Source: Gracilaria caudata
Lineage: Eukaryota; Rhodophyta; Florideophyceae; Gracilariales; Gracilariaceae
Direction of reading: 5' to 3'
Length of the DNA: 64,000 bases
NCBI GenBank assembly: GCA_030374735.1
Contig: JASCIV010000014.1
Location: 1 to 64,000, forward strand
Shown here one piece after another: positions 50,758 through 61,294 of this stretch. The position numbers were made by a program, and so were the translations under genes. The stretch's first letter is position 1. The number at the start of each line of letters is the position of its first letter. Below the pieces are notes generated by a model that saw nothing but the letters and a program-made list of their open reading frames with translations, made no database searches and was not told the origin of the DNA.

Positions 50758-52401
50758 ATGGGCGGGCGGTCGCGCCCGCGCGCGCCCAAGCTCACGCCGC
50801 TCTCAGACGTAAAGCCCGGCGCCCGAAAGCGTGTCTACCGCGCCAACCGCGCCGCGCAGCTGTCCTACGATGTGCGCAGGGAGAACAGCAAAGCCACTGT
50901 GTTGCACACCGACGCGCCGGGATTGTTAGAGCCTCAGCATGAACTTGAGCATACGTTTCACTTCACGCAACGACAGTTGAAAAGAAATGTCGACATTGCT
51001 ACCGTGGCAAAGGCCGATTTTGAGTTGAACCTTGACGACTCGGGCCTGTCCCCGTATCACACCGCGTGCTTTTCGCGCTCGTCCAAGTCGCTGTTGCTCG
51101 CCAGTCGACTAGGTCATGTTTCCGTCATGGATTGGAGATCCTTCAAGTTGCGCACGGAGCTTATGCTCAACGAGACCGTGCGTTCCGCTACCTTTTTGCA
51201 CAATGATTCATTCTTCGCTACAGCGCAGAAGCAGTTCGTGTACATCTATGATGCCAACGGATTGCAGTTGCACGTGCTCAGGAATCATAGAGATCCGGAT
51301 AATCTTGTGTTTTTGCCCCATCATTTGTTGTTGGCTTCCACTTCAACCCCTGCTGCTGGGCACGGACGTTTGGTGTATACCGATACGTCTACCGGCCAGA
51401 TCATCAACGAACATGATTATGGCTCGCGTCTTCTGCGATTAAACGCTGCAACTCATGCCTGCGCCAATTCGTCCAACGGTATCATTCATCTTGCACATAC
51501 GTCTGGAGTTGTTTCGTTTTGGTCCCCGATAACAGGTCGACCTTTAGCTCGTATGCTCACGCACCGTTCTACTGTCAATCACGTTGCAGTCGAACCTAAC
51601 GGCCGTTATATGTATACTGCTGGCGCTGATTGCGTTGTCGGCTGTTGGGATCTACGAACATATCGAAAAGTCTTTCAGTGGCGAACTCCGGCCAAGGTTA
51701 CATCACTTTGTGTGTCGCAACGTCAGATGCTTGCATTGTCCTTCGGTGCTACGGTGCAGGTGTGGGCACCTTTTGACAATAGTTCACATTTGTCACTGCA
51801 GGACAAACGCACACAACCGTACATGAGACAGACATACTCTGGTTCTGTCATCACGGGTCTCAACTTTTGCCCGTTTGAAGATGTTCTTGCGGTATGTCAT
51901 GAGACAGGTGTTCGGAACATGATTGTGCCCGGAGCCGGGGAACCTACATTCGATACCAATGCCCCAAATCCGTATGAAACTCGGAAGCAGCGAACGCAAA
52001 ATGAAGTGCGAACTCTCATCGACAAATTACCGCCCGCTTCCATTGTATTAGACCCATCCACAGTAGGTGCCGTTGACCCAGACCCTGCCCAACGGTTGCG
52101 TGAAATTCAGGACCAGCAACGACATGCCAACTTGGAGAAGATCCACAAAAAGGGCATGAAGAAGAAGCAAAAAGGACGGAATAAGATTTCCAAACGTCTT
52201 AGCAAGATTCAGGAGAATGCTGCGATGGTTCGAAAGATTCAAGGAGAACAAGCTCGGGAGCAACGGCAGAAGACAAGGGAGTTGGCACAACGAATTCGAG
52301 AAAAGGATTTGAAAGATGCGAAGGCTGGCTTTCGTCATGGTGGACTTGGTCCGTCAGCTCCTTTACCAGATGCGCTGCAGCGGTTTGTAAGAAAGAATTG
52401 A
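50758..52401 (+). CDS. UTP7: U3 snoRNP/SSU processome WD-repeat protein UTP7 (BING4, WDR46)
   Basis: A 547-residue nucleolar protein for 18S rRNA processing. A basic N-terminus precedes a WD40 propeller (about residues 90-400), with blade motifs such as GRYMYTAGADCVVGCWDLR. The diagnostic BING4 C-terminal block follows: YMRQTYSGSVITGLNFCPFEDVL, then GEPTFDTNAPNPYE and the Lys-rich LIDKLPPASIVLDP segment. A long Lys/Arg/Gln-rich helix (KKGMKKKQKGRNKIS, then a repeated RKIQGEQAREQRQK-type region) ends the protein, as in yeast Utp7. Start at 50758 (MGGRSR); the upstream ATG at 50677 adds 27 non-conserved residues. Intronless. Confidence 0.9.
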   Translation: MGGRSRPRAPKLTPLSDVKPGARKRVYRANRAAQLSYDVRRENSKATVLHTDAPGLLEPQHELEHTFHFTQRQLKRNVDIATVAKADFELNLDDSGLSPYHTACFSRSSKSLLLASRLGHVSVMDWRSFKLRTELMLNETVRSATFLHNDSFFATAQKQFVYIYDANGLQLHVLRNHRDPDNLVFLPHHLLLASTSTPAAGHGRLVYTDTSTGQIINEHDYGSRLLRLNAATHACANSSNGIIHLAHTSGVVSFWSPITGRPLARMLTHRSTVNHVAVEPNGRYMYTAGADCVVGCWDLRTYRKVFQWRTPAKVTSLCVSQRQMLALSFGATVQVWAPFDNSSHLSLQDKRTQPYMRQTYSGSVITGLNFCPFEDVLAVCHETGVRNMIVPGAGEPTFDTNAPNPYETRKQRTQNEVRTLIDKLPPASIVLDPSTVGAVDPDPAQRLREIQDQQRHANLEKIHKKGMKKKQKGRNKISKRLSKIQENAAMVRKIQGEQAREQRQKTRELAQRIREKDLKDAKAGFRHGGLGPSAPLPDALQRFVRKN

Positions 52402-53405
52402 TACCTGCTTAATTTCCTTATTGTTACACAGATTGTAAAAGAACGTCAATATTTCAGCCACTACTACTGCAAGTCGATCGTTTCGGAACGTGGCGTAACA
52501 AAGGCACAGTCCAGAGATGCGCAACAAGCTTAAGACGGAAAGATTTAAGTGACTACAACCGTATCTGCTAGTCATCGATAGTTTACGCTTCAACTAAAGG
52601 CCAACCCCCAAAACTTAGCCTCCTTCTCGAACACCAAATGTAAAACTCACACAGGAGCTCTTCGCTATCATTCTTGGGGAGGGTTGGCAGTTTGCCAACG
52701 CTTCGAACATGGGCTCATTTGATGCCCTCGCACACGGCACTGAAACGTCTTTTCATTCGTGAAACTAACCCTCCTACCTTCACTATCCATTCTGAGCAGC
52801 ATGTTCATGATGATCAGAAAGTTTCTCGAGCGCTCTATAGTGTCAGATCTCAATGCCGGGCTACAGAACGCGGGCCCGCCAGTGTTGTCGCTCGAATCGA
52901 ATAGTATCTATGACCCCCAGCCGTCCCGAACTACAATCATAGTGAAGGAGGCGGAGACGATTTTGGTCTGCTTCGCATCTCTTGGATTTGTTTCAGCGGT
53001 CCAACAAAAAAGAAAAAGGTGCGGAAGGGTGTCGAACACAAGGTTCGTTTTCGTTTTGCAGTGCAAGACATGGACACGTCGATTTTCGGCCAAAAGGCAT
53101 GCACTGCGCAGCGAGTTTTCATACTGTACCTCGCCGCGGCATAAGGGTAGCTTCGTAGATAAAACTGTATCTGCAATTGTAGAACGGCATGATACTCGAC
53201 CACGCTGTTGATCTCAACGGCGTCTTCATCGATAGAAGAGTAGTACAGGGGTAAATACTATTCTAGTGGTCTGCAGAGATGAACTTCCCGAACACGCCAC
53301 AGCCCTTCAGAACTTGACACCTGCATGCTTTCACAGCGAGAAGACGGATTCCAATGCATCCTAAAGATCACGGGTTTCTATTTAGCACGCAACGTATTGT
53401 AGAAG
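52402..53405. other. Gene-free stretch
   Basis: About 1 kb between UTP7 and the next gene on the same strand. Short frames only. Confidence 0.4.
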
Positions 53406-54407
53406 ATGAGCCCTTGTGCATTTTGTTTACAATACATGCCGTGTTCTCCGTCTTCACGTCGCTTCACCTCCCCAACGTTTCACCACACATTTTTGTCTCC
53501 TATCGGAACACGCTGGAAGGAGGCAAGAACTCAGAAGTCACCGTCAAACTTCCGTCGCGATAGGTGCCGAACTGCAAAAGGTTTTGCAGCTCAAAGCGCA
53601 TCCCGAGACCCAGATTTCGCTCCTGGAACAACTACGTTGCTGCTTCAGGTCTCAGAGCCTGCTCACGATCTGCTTAGCTGGACGCATCAATGGCTTCGCG
53701 ATTACATTTTCAGCGCGAAGGCACCACTTACTGTTCCGGTCTCGCTGCGAGTTGACGATAAAGAACAATGTCAAGTTCTATTCTACGCTTCAGATTCCGA
53801 AGTTCGGGGTCTTCTTTTGATCAGTGTTGAATCCGAGGAAGAGCATTTCGACATCGCCAAACTGCGAATCACTTCTTCTTCTCGCTTTGTAAACGCTGCT
53901 GGGACGTATACCTCAACTTTGCCGGGTGAACGCCGCATTGTTCGAGATCTATATTCTTCAATCGCGCAAAAGTTTAATGGTGTGCGTGTACTCTACAAAC
54001 CGAGGTATGTACGACTTCGTAAGAACGTTGACTGTCACGGAAGCCCGTCTGCACATGCAACCGTTTTAGTGTGCGAAGTGCGAAATGTATCCCGAACTCA
54101 GCTGGTTTCCTCTCTTCATGACTGGGCTTTCGAAGTCCAGTTTAGCGCCGCCGGGCTTTCTGTTGAGGGGGCCTCGCTTCCTCCCATCTCTGTATATTCT
54201 TTCAGAAATGGGGTAAAGGTGCGATCGTGTCAAGGTCCAGATGCTGAACTTATTGCCTATGTGCGAGCAAAGGGAACCGGAGTTGGGCACGCACCAGGAC
54301 TGGAGCCTGGAGAAGTTTTTGCTCGTCCCAGCAGATCGATCGTTGTGGTCTCTGCAACTTACCCGAACGAGAAAGGTACTAGAGTCATCTTGAGAAGGTA
54401 TTGTTAA
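53406..54407 (+). CDS. Unrecognised soluble protein with a Cys/Ser-rich leader
   Basis: A 333-residue frame. Residues 1 to about 65 are Ser/Arg/Phe-rich and nearly acid-free, fitting a plastid or mitochondrial leader. The rest looks like a compact alternating alpha/beta protein, beginning LLLQVSEPAHDLLSWTHQWLRDY. It includes a long beta-type segment with Val/Leu alternation (VLVCEVRNVSRTQLV...) and ends in a short RRYC. No transmembrane helix and no known catalytic motif. Codon composition and the length without stops support it as a gene. Function unknown. Tail-to-tail with the SMP-30-like gene, 178 bp apart. Confidence 0.5.
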   Translation: MSPCAFCLQYMPCSPSSRRFTSPTFHHTFLSPIGTRWKEARTQKSPSNFRRDRCRTAKGFAAQSASRDPDFAPGTTTLLLQVSEPAHDLLSWTHQWLRDYIFSAKAPLTVPVSLRVDDKEQCQVLFYASDSEVRGLLLISVESEEEHFDIAKLRITSSSRFVNAAGTYTSTLPGERRIVRDLYSSIAQKFNGVRVLYKPRYVRLRKNVDCHGSPSAHATVLVCEVRNVSRTQLVSSLHDWAFEVQFSAAGLSVEGASLPPISVYSFRNGVKVRSCQGPDAELIAYVRAKGTGVGHAPGLEPGEVFARPSRSIVVVSATYPNEKGTRVILRRYC

Positions 54408-54585
54408 CTGTGCTACTCCAGTTTGCCACTTTGCGTGGATCTTGAGAAAACAGCGTTTCTAACCTGCCGTTCTGTGCATTTAGCTTATCCACAAGATTGT
54501 TGCGTCAGTTTGCGGATACTCGCATCCATACACCATCTCGTTCCTGAGTTCAACAGACACCTTGCGGACATTTGAGGCGGCCTTT

Positions 54586-55821
54586 CTATCGTTCTTGAGA
54601 TAGTTCGATTGCGGCCACCTTTGAACTAGCTCCGACGAACAATTCACCGCGCTTGTATGAAACCAGAGCCGGTCCAGGTTTTACGGCTGCTTGTATCCAA
54701 GCTATAGGTGAAAGTCTTCCAGTACTACGCTGCGACACATCGAAGACTGCGACTCCATCTGAAACTCCGACAAACAACCGATTCTCCTCGTCAAGAACGA
54801 TATTACCCAGCACCCCCGAAAAGAATGCCTGTTCCCAGTTATGCAGACTAGAAGTCCAGTCATACAACACGACAGGGTCCTTTGCCATTAGGAATTCTTG
54901 TCCATCACGAACGTGAGATTCAATGACATACTCTGTGAGACAAGGTTTCCGTGGGGATGCTTGTGCAACAAGTAGACGATTATCACTGGTCACGGCCACC
55001 CCTGAAGGACGATCCAAATTGTCGATGAGAAGTACTGGTTCAACGGGGTCGGAATTCGCCGAATTGTTTGACCGCAGAGCAGAAGCAGGGATGTAGTACA
55101 ATGATTGTGACAGATTTGCTCCTGGTGGCTCATCGAGTTTGCGATCAAAGTCGTCAATACTTTCAACAAGGCCAAAGTAAGCATCCGAGAAGAACACATT
55201 TCCTCTCTCATCGATGGCGAGCGAATTTGGAGAATTCAAGCGCGTATTGTTCCACGTGCTTGCCAGTGATTTAATGTGGTATGTCGGATACATCGTGTGT
55301 TTGTGAGCGCGAAGTGTTAGCAACGCAATATCACGGGCCGCATGTCGTGTGACTATCACGTTGCATGTGTCGTTATCACACGACTGAAGCTGCATGGCTG
55401 ATATCGCTGGTCTTAGTAGAGATGCGGCGTGAGAATCGTCATCAGCACCGCCCGCATTGGCCATAAAAGGTAATGACGTGGGCACACTTGTGGGAAACAT
55501 GAAGCAGTTGTTTGTGGGATGATCGCATGTTAGTAGTGCGTTGAAAGGCGATGGTAAAACATGGATCGCACTTATTCTGAACAGTGTGGGCGGCAATTCG
55601 ACTATCTCACGGAACAAGCGTGTGCTGTTTGGAGATATTTGAAAGGCGCTTTTGGTGGTGTCTGACGAAACGCCTTGTATACTTAGAGGTAACATTTTGA
55701 GGATGATGATTGATATGATGCATGGTGTTACGGTGAGAAAGAATGGGATAACGTTCTGCGGAATTGGTTTGTAGTCGGCTGGAGGTGTGGGTGAGAGCAG
55801 GGATCTTAAGTAGCTGGTCAT
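54586..55821 (-). CDS. SMP-30/strictosidine-synthase-like six-bladed propeller, membrane-anchored
   Basis: A 411-residue protein with a short polar N-terminus, one transmembrane helix (about 26-48), then a beta-propeller. The clearest motif is LNSPNSLAIDERGNVFFSDAYFG, the start of an SGL-type (SMP-30/gluconolactonase/strictosidine synthase-like) domain, with later blades at RPSGVAVTSDNRLLVAQ and ILGNIVLDEENRLFVGVSDG. Several N-glycosylation sequons (NST, NDT, NNT, NLS) agree with a lumenal or outside location. Catalytic activity is not certain: the calcium-binding acids of SMP-30 were not all located. Type II topology inferred. Function unknown; relatives hydrolyse lactones or organophosphates or condense alkaloid precursors. 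Confidence 0.65.
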   Translation of the reverse strand: MTSYLRSLLSPTPPADYKPIPQNVIPFFLTVTPCIISIIILKMLPLSIQGVSSDTTKSAFQISPNSTRLFREIVELPPTLFRISAIHVLPSPFNALLTCDHPTNNCFMFPTSVPTSLPFMANAGGADDDSHAASLLRPAISAMQLQSCDNDTCNVIVTRHAARDIALLTLRAHKHTMYPTYHIKSLASTWNNTRLNSPNSLAIDERGNVFFSDAYFGLVESIDDFDRKLDEPPGANLSQSLYYIPASALRSNNSANSDPVEPVLLIDNLDRPSGVAVTSDNRLLVAQASPRKPCLTEYVIESHVRDGQEFLMAKDPVVLYDWTSSLHNWEQAFFSGVLGNIVLDEENRLFVGVSDGVAVFDVSQRSTGRLSPIAWIQAAVKPGPALVSYKRGELFVGASSKVAAIELSQER

Positions 55822-58744
55822 GGCAGAGTATGAATGCGGTTGCAGTTTCCTGTGCGGGATCGGCTATATTTGCATATACACGAACGGAAGAAGAAAGTTA
55901 CGGCGACCATGTTTAGTGTTCTGGTGCATGTCACTTCTTTCGGGACATCGGAGATTTGCTCTGGTTCTTGATGGTGCACGGGCCAATCCTACTTTGTATC
56001 TAAGTGAAATGAAAAATGGAGAAACTTTTGAGTAGAGGTAAACATGTGGACTGTTGAGACGAAAGCGCTTTGGTGTTATGATGAAATTGAGCTCAAACAA
56101 CGAAAGCATGTGGAGCGAGAAAGAGAACGATAGCGAGCAAAATGGGAGAGTTCGCCAAAACAAGAAGAGAACGATTGCCGCAGCTTTTCTACCCAAAGTG
56201 CTAATGTATTAGCCAATACTTTAATCATCCACAGCGCAGTCGTGGCTACTGCACACGCCTTACTAGTACGAAGGGTAGCTCTAGCGTACGTGCTGTCTGT
56301 TGTTCCGTCTCTCGCCGCTTTGTGCTAGCTACTCGATAAGTGCGCTTCTGTTGAGTGAGCATCACCGACGCACAGTCAAATCGATAGTTGGCAAACAGAA
56401 AGAAATATCGATACTGAAGCTTGCGCATGAACACATACGTCGGCTGCCAGCGGCAGCCCGCTACGGTTGTTGCACTTGATGCTCTTCTTTGCCGTGAACA
56501 TAATCGTTTGATCGCAAAGATGATGCAGCGCTATCGGCATTGGGAGCGAAATGTACAATGTGGCTTACTGTTTCAAACGACATTGTGAAGGGGAACGCGA
56601 CGTACTGTAGCGTTCGCTACCGTCGGTACCAATGGTACAACGGTAGATACGCACAGTAGATACAGTGTAATGTTCCTCTTGCTCAGAACGAGAAATCGAG
56701 TACCCTTGTACGAGGTTATACAGTACGTGTGTTTGCTCCAGGACAAGTTGTTGACGAATGGGTATTGTACTCGGTCGGAGAAGCGATTGTGTGCTTACAG
56801 AGAGACCACGTCAGGGTTGGAGCGCAGATGTGTTGATGAGAAGGGCGCGCTTGTGCGCGGGAAGGGCGCACAAGCGCGCGCGGCGGATGGGGCGCGGTGC
56901 TTTCCCTCGAGTAGCGCTCGCTCATCTCAACGCAGTTGTAGTGCGCGCACTGAGTGGCAGTGCAGGGTGGGCCACGGCGCGCTGCGGGGGCGCTAGTAGT
57001 GGTGTGGCGCGTTGTGTTGATATATGTTGTAGTTTATAGAGTATGGGGGAGAGGGGGGGGTTAAGAGTTGCGAAGCGGTGGCACTTTTGCACTTTAGCGG
57101 TGATGCGGCAAGATTAGTTCGTTTGTTGTCTGCCAGTGGCAGCAAGAAGGAGAACAGCGAACGGCTGGATGACGGTGCAAGACGAGTTGTGAAAGATCTT
57201 TGTCTGAGTGTTGAGTGATACTGTACGTAGAATTGTGGTGGAGTGGTTTGCCCAAACGATGGTTCTGAAGCGCTTAAAGGCACGGCTGGGAGAAAAAGAG
57301 ACGCATGCGCGGTTGATTGCGTTGAGTTGTTTGAGCATGGCAGTTTGACAGATTGGCTTTTTCCTGTGGTATGGCTATACAGTACAAGTGCGCAGCACCG
57401 AGGGGATATGACCAAGGACGATGTAAATAGCATTGTTTATCGGCGAGCGCAGTGGCACAGGCACCATGTTGATGAGCAAGGAACAGTTTTGGGTTGTGCA
57501 GCAGATATGTGCGTGAGATACTTTTGAGGTGACAGTGTAGAAAAGGAGGTATTCGGCGGTATGAGAAGGTTGAGGCCGGCAGCGCAGTGGATGCGATGGA
57601 AGGGCACACACGCGGAAACCAAATGACGTCGAAGAGGGAGCGGACTGCTGCGCAGCAGCTGCGGCTGCCACTGTAGTGAGCGATTCGCGGCAGGGTGCGC
57701 CTCTGCAGTGTATGCGGCGCAAAGCAACGCAGCGCGCGCTGTATCGCCATCGCACATATGCGTAAAAGCACGCGGCGCGCATTTACAGAATGGAACATAC
57801 ACAGCAGCAAAGAGGCACGTGCGCGCAGTGCTTTGCTTTGTACAGTACGAGCGCGCGCCCTTGCGTGCGCTGCGCACACGCCAATGAGCAACGCGCGCGT
57901 CATGCAACGTGTGCGCCAGCGATTGGTGCGTTACGCGTGTGTTTAGCGCCTAGTTGGCGCGCCGCATGACAGTGCTGTCGCCCGGGACAGTTTGGAAGCG
58001 TTTGATACGAGACGCGTCTGTGTGTCATACTCGAGTCATCGCCACGTGCGCTTTGTGCGTGCGCGCGCGCGCCTTGGCGCCGCAACGGGTGATGCCGAGC
58101 CACGCGAGTTGCGCGCTGAGCTGTGTCGTGCTGCAGCTGTCGCGCTCTCCTGCGAGTGGTCGTGCTCAGTAAAGCGCTTACGTCACCGTCTAGTGGATAA
58201 CATCCACTATTATGTGTGTTCGCGCGCCGATCTAAATGGCGTGCAACCCGCTCGCGCAACACTCCGCGCGCCAGTCGCGGCTCGCTGCGGGCGTTGCGCC
58301 TCACACCGACACGGGTCTCACACAGGGCGTCGCAGCAAGCAGCTATGACGTGCAGTTGAGCCTTCGGCCCGAATCTGCCACTCACCAAAAAAGACAGCGC
58401 GCGCTCATTAAACACACGTCCGCGTGCGTTTCAAAAATTCAAACGCAAACGCAATCAAACCCTCCGTTTACAGCGAGCGGCGGCATGTTCCGCACCGCGC
58501 GCGCGAAAAAGGCGCGTTTCGCATCGCCGCACCGCTCGCCCACATGGCGAGCGAACGCGCAGGCACACGCCGTCACACACACCCCATCGCAACCGCCGCG
58601 CTCATCGCGCCACAGAACGCGCACACACCCCCCCTCCCGCAGCTCCCACTCCCCATCCACACCCCCGCTCCCGCCAACCACCTCATCCTCCCCCTCGCCG
58701 CGCTCTCCGCGCCGCCCGTTCGCCCGCGCGCGGCGCCCGCCACA
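55822..58744. other. Long gene-free stretch entering CpG-rich DNA
   Basis: About 2.9 kb without a supported gene. TACCCTTGTA exact at 56701-56710. From about 56.8 kb on, CGCG words rise sharply. A G7 run lies near 57055. Open frames here on both strands are expected from the base composition. Confidence 0.45.
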
Positions 58745-58991
58745 ATGGCCGCCGTGTCCGCGCCGCCGCCCGACCGCGCCTGCAGCCGCGCGCACCCGCC
58801 CTCGCCGCCGCGCGGCGTGCCGCGCTCCTCCTCCTTCACGCGTTCGCGCCGCTTTCTCACCGGAAAGGGCCTTTCTGCGCGCGAGTCATTCGGCGTGGTA
58901 GACGACAGCTCCACGCGTCACGTCTTCCACGCCGCGCGCATGCAGCTCATGGACATTCTACCCTCGCACCCGCCCTCGCCACATCGCGCTT

Positions 58992-59023
<32 letters not shown>

Positions 59024-60391
59024 CCTTCGGTGCCTTTGACGCGCGTCGGCGCGGGCGTGTCTTCGTGGCCGCCGCGGCGCGCGCGCGCGCGCGTGCCGCC
59101 GGCGCCGCCGTTGCCTGCCGTGCGCGCTGGCGCGCGTCGCGCAGTGGCAAGCACAACGATGGCCACCACGTTGGCACACGCGCCACGAAACGACGCGTGT
59201 GTCGCGCGAGGCACGCAGTCAGTGCAGCGCGTGTGGAGTCACACGCGCTTCAGCAGCGTGGCAGAGGCCACCAAGTGGTTTGAAACGCTGCAGTTGGACG
59301 ACAAACGCGCCGAACAGAGTGTGAGTTCGGCCGTGTCAGACAACAATCACGCGTCAAATAGCGACGGCATGCATCGCACGTGCGGCGGCGACGAGTGCAG
59401 TAGCTTGGAATCTGCGAATGAGAGCGCACTGAAGCGCGAGACGGCGGTGGCTGGCATGCCGGATAGCGAGAGTGTGACGCCGTGTTCGTCGGACGCGCCG
59501 CTGTCGCCGTACGTGCCTACCGTGCTGGGTGGTGACCACGGTGGAGTGAGTGCGCGCGAGTTTCTGGAGCAAGGTGACACGGAGTGTGCTGGAGTGGCGC
59601 GTCGTGACTCGCATGTGGCGTATGTGGCGAGCATGCTGGCGCGTGAACGCGAGCATCCTGAAGATGGTGATGACGGACGTGACGGCATGGTGCTGGGCGA
59701 CGAGACACGCTGGACGGCGGACAGACAGACTGGCGCAGTGGAAGAGCTGGACAGGAAGGTGTCTGGACTGCAACGGCTCAACGGTCTGAGCACGTCGCTC
59801 AAGCAAAGGCTGCCGCGCGGCGGCAGCCTTTCGCGCATGACGCGCAGCAGAAGCTTTGGGCGCGTGGGACGGCTGCGTTCGTTCGGACGCAAGGAGACGG
59901 TGCAGCGCGGTGACAAGGAGCCGCAGCAACCGCAGCACGAAAAGGCGCACAAACGCGGCTCAATCTCCACGCCGCGGCGGAAGAAGACGCGCGGTGAACT
60001 GCCCGCCACTGCGGCGACGGGCAACACGTCGTCCATGGTGCGCAGCAAGTCGGCGCCTGCCACGCATCGCTGGAGACGTGTGCCGCGTGGCAACGCCGCT
60101 CGCTGTGACAGCTACGCCGCAGCGCCAGCGTCACCGTCAGCGTCACCGTCGCCAAAGGCAGCGTCGCCGTCACCAAAGGCAGCGTCGCCGTCACCAAAGG
60201 CAGCGTCGCCGTCACCAAAGGCAGCATCGCCGTCGCGGAAGGCAGCGTCGCCGTCGCGGAAGGCAGCGTCGCCGTCGCTGACGGCGCCCGGACGCGAGTC
60301 CGCCACTGGCTCGGGCTCACCGCGCGCCAAGTCGGTGCACTTTGCTGACGATGGTCACACCGACGCGCGCACACAAGAAGTGCATGAACAA

Positions 60392-60423
<32 letters not shown>

Positions 60424-60937
60424 ACAACAACAAGAGCAAGAGCAAGAACAACCGATGGTTACGATTGAACGACGCATTCGACGCACGCACGCGGACGGGC
60501 GAGTGCAGGTGGTGACGCGACGCGTGCGCGTGCGCGCGGAACGCGTGCTCGGAAACGGCGACGTGATTGTGAAGCGTCGCGTGACCAGACAGCGAGCGGA
60601 AGGTGGAGGCACCGAAGTGATGACCGTGCGTCAGCTCATCTCCAAGAAGAACGTGGATGCGCAGCGCGCTGGCGAAGAGCGCGCGCAGCGCGCCGAGCAG
60701 CGAGCGCTGCGTGCTGGTTCTCGACGCGTGCGACGCTCGTCGTCGCTGCCGCAGGTGAACACGCCGTGCGAGGAGGGAGAACGCTCGCGCGCGCTGTCGT
60801 ACGCGGAGGCAGACTCGGTGCGCGCGACGGATCACGTTGTGAAGGAGCGCGCCGGCGCACGCGACGCCAAACGCAACCCCGCGCGACGTCTCGACGCGCT
60901 ACGCACATGGCTGCGTCTGCGACGCGCGCGCGTGTAG
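58745..60937 (+). CDS. Long low-complexity, polyQ and SPSPKAA-repeat protein
   Basis: A 730-residue mostly disordered protein. Landmarks in order: Pro- and Arg-rich head with a P11 run; a more ordered stretch, WSHTRFSSVAEATKWFETLQLDD; Ser/Gly/acidic middle; an RSFGR-type region (about 470-490) with repeated RSRSFGR-like elements that look like kinase consensus sites; a run of about six SPSPKAA/SPSRKAA heptads; a Q run of about 18 with QE ends; and an Arg-rich tail (RIRRTHADGRVQVVTRRVRV). Start at 58745: an upstream in-frame ATG at 58424 would add 107 Pro/His-rich residues. Phosphorylated scaffold or RNA-linked roles are possible; no known family. The continuous frame in this composition makes the call moderate. 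Confidence 0.5.
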
Positions 60938-61294
60938 CACGGCGCGCGCTGCGCGGCGGCTCGCGAGAGCGCGCAGTTTTTGTCTGTGCTCTCGCGGGGG
61001 TTGCTCCGAGGGCGCGCGCGCCAAGTCGCGCGAGCATCCCGATGCTGCGCGCCAAAAATTTGGGCGCCGCGCAGAACACGTAGCGCGCGGCACCGCGCCA
61101 CGCTGTGGCGCACGCGCTGGCGTGGGGCGATGCGCGTCGTGGCGCGCGGTTTTTTTTTGCGCCGTGGGTGGGCGCTTTGGGGGGGCGGGGGCGGTGCGCG
61201 CGCGGGTTTGGTGGTGTACTTGTTTGCGAGAGCTGCGGCGCGCATCGCGCTGCAGCGGTGGCGGAGCGATGGCGAGCAGACGCGGCTGACGGAT
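60938..61294. other. Spacer between low-complexity gene and cyclin
   Basis: Very CG-rich. An in-frame extension of the cyclin reaches back to 60980, but no conserved sequence is seen there. Confidence 0.4.

Noticed and set aside
56993..58415. Several overlapping long frames on both strands
   Set aside because: Expected in CpG-rich DNA, where stop codons are rare; none has conserved features.
58439..60835. Pro-, Ala- and Arg-rich frames on the - strand
   Set aside because: Shadows of the low-complexity + strand gene.
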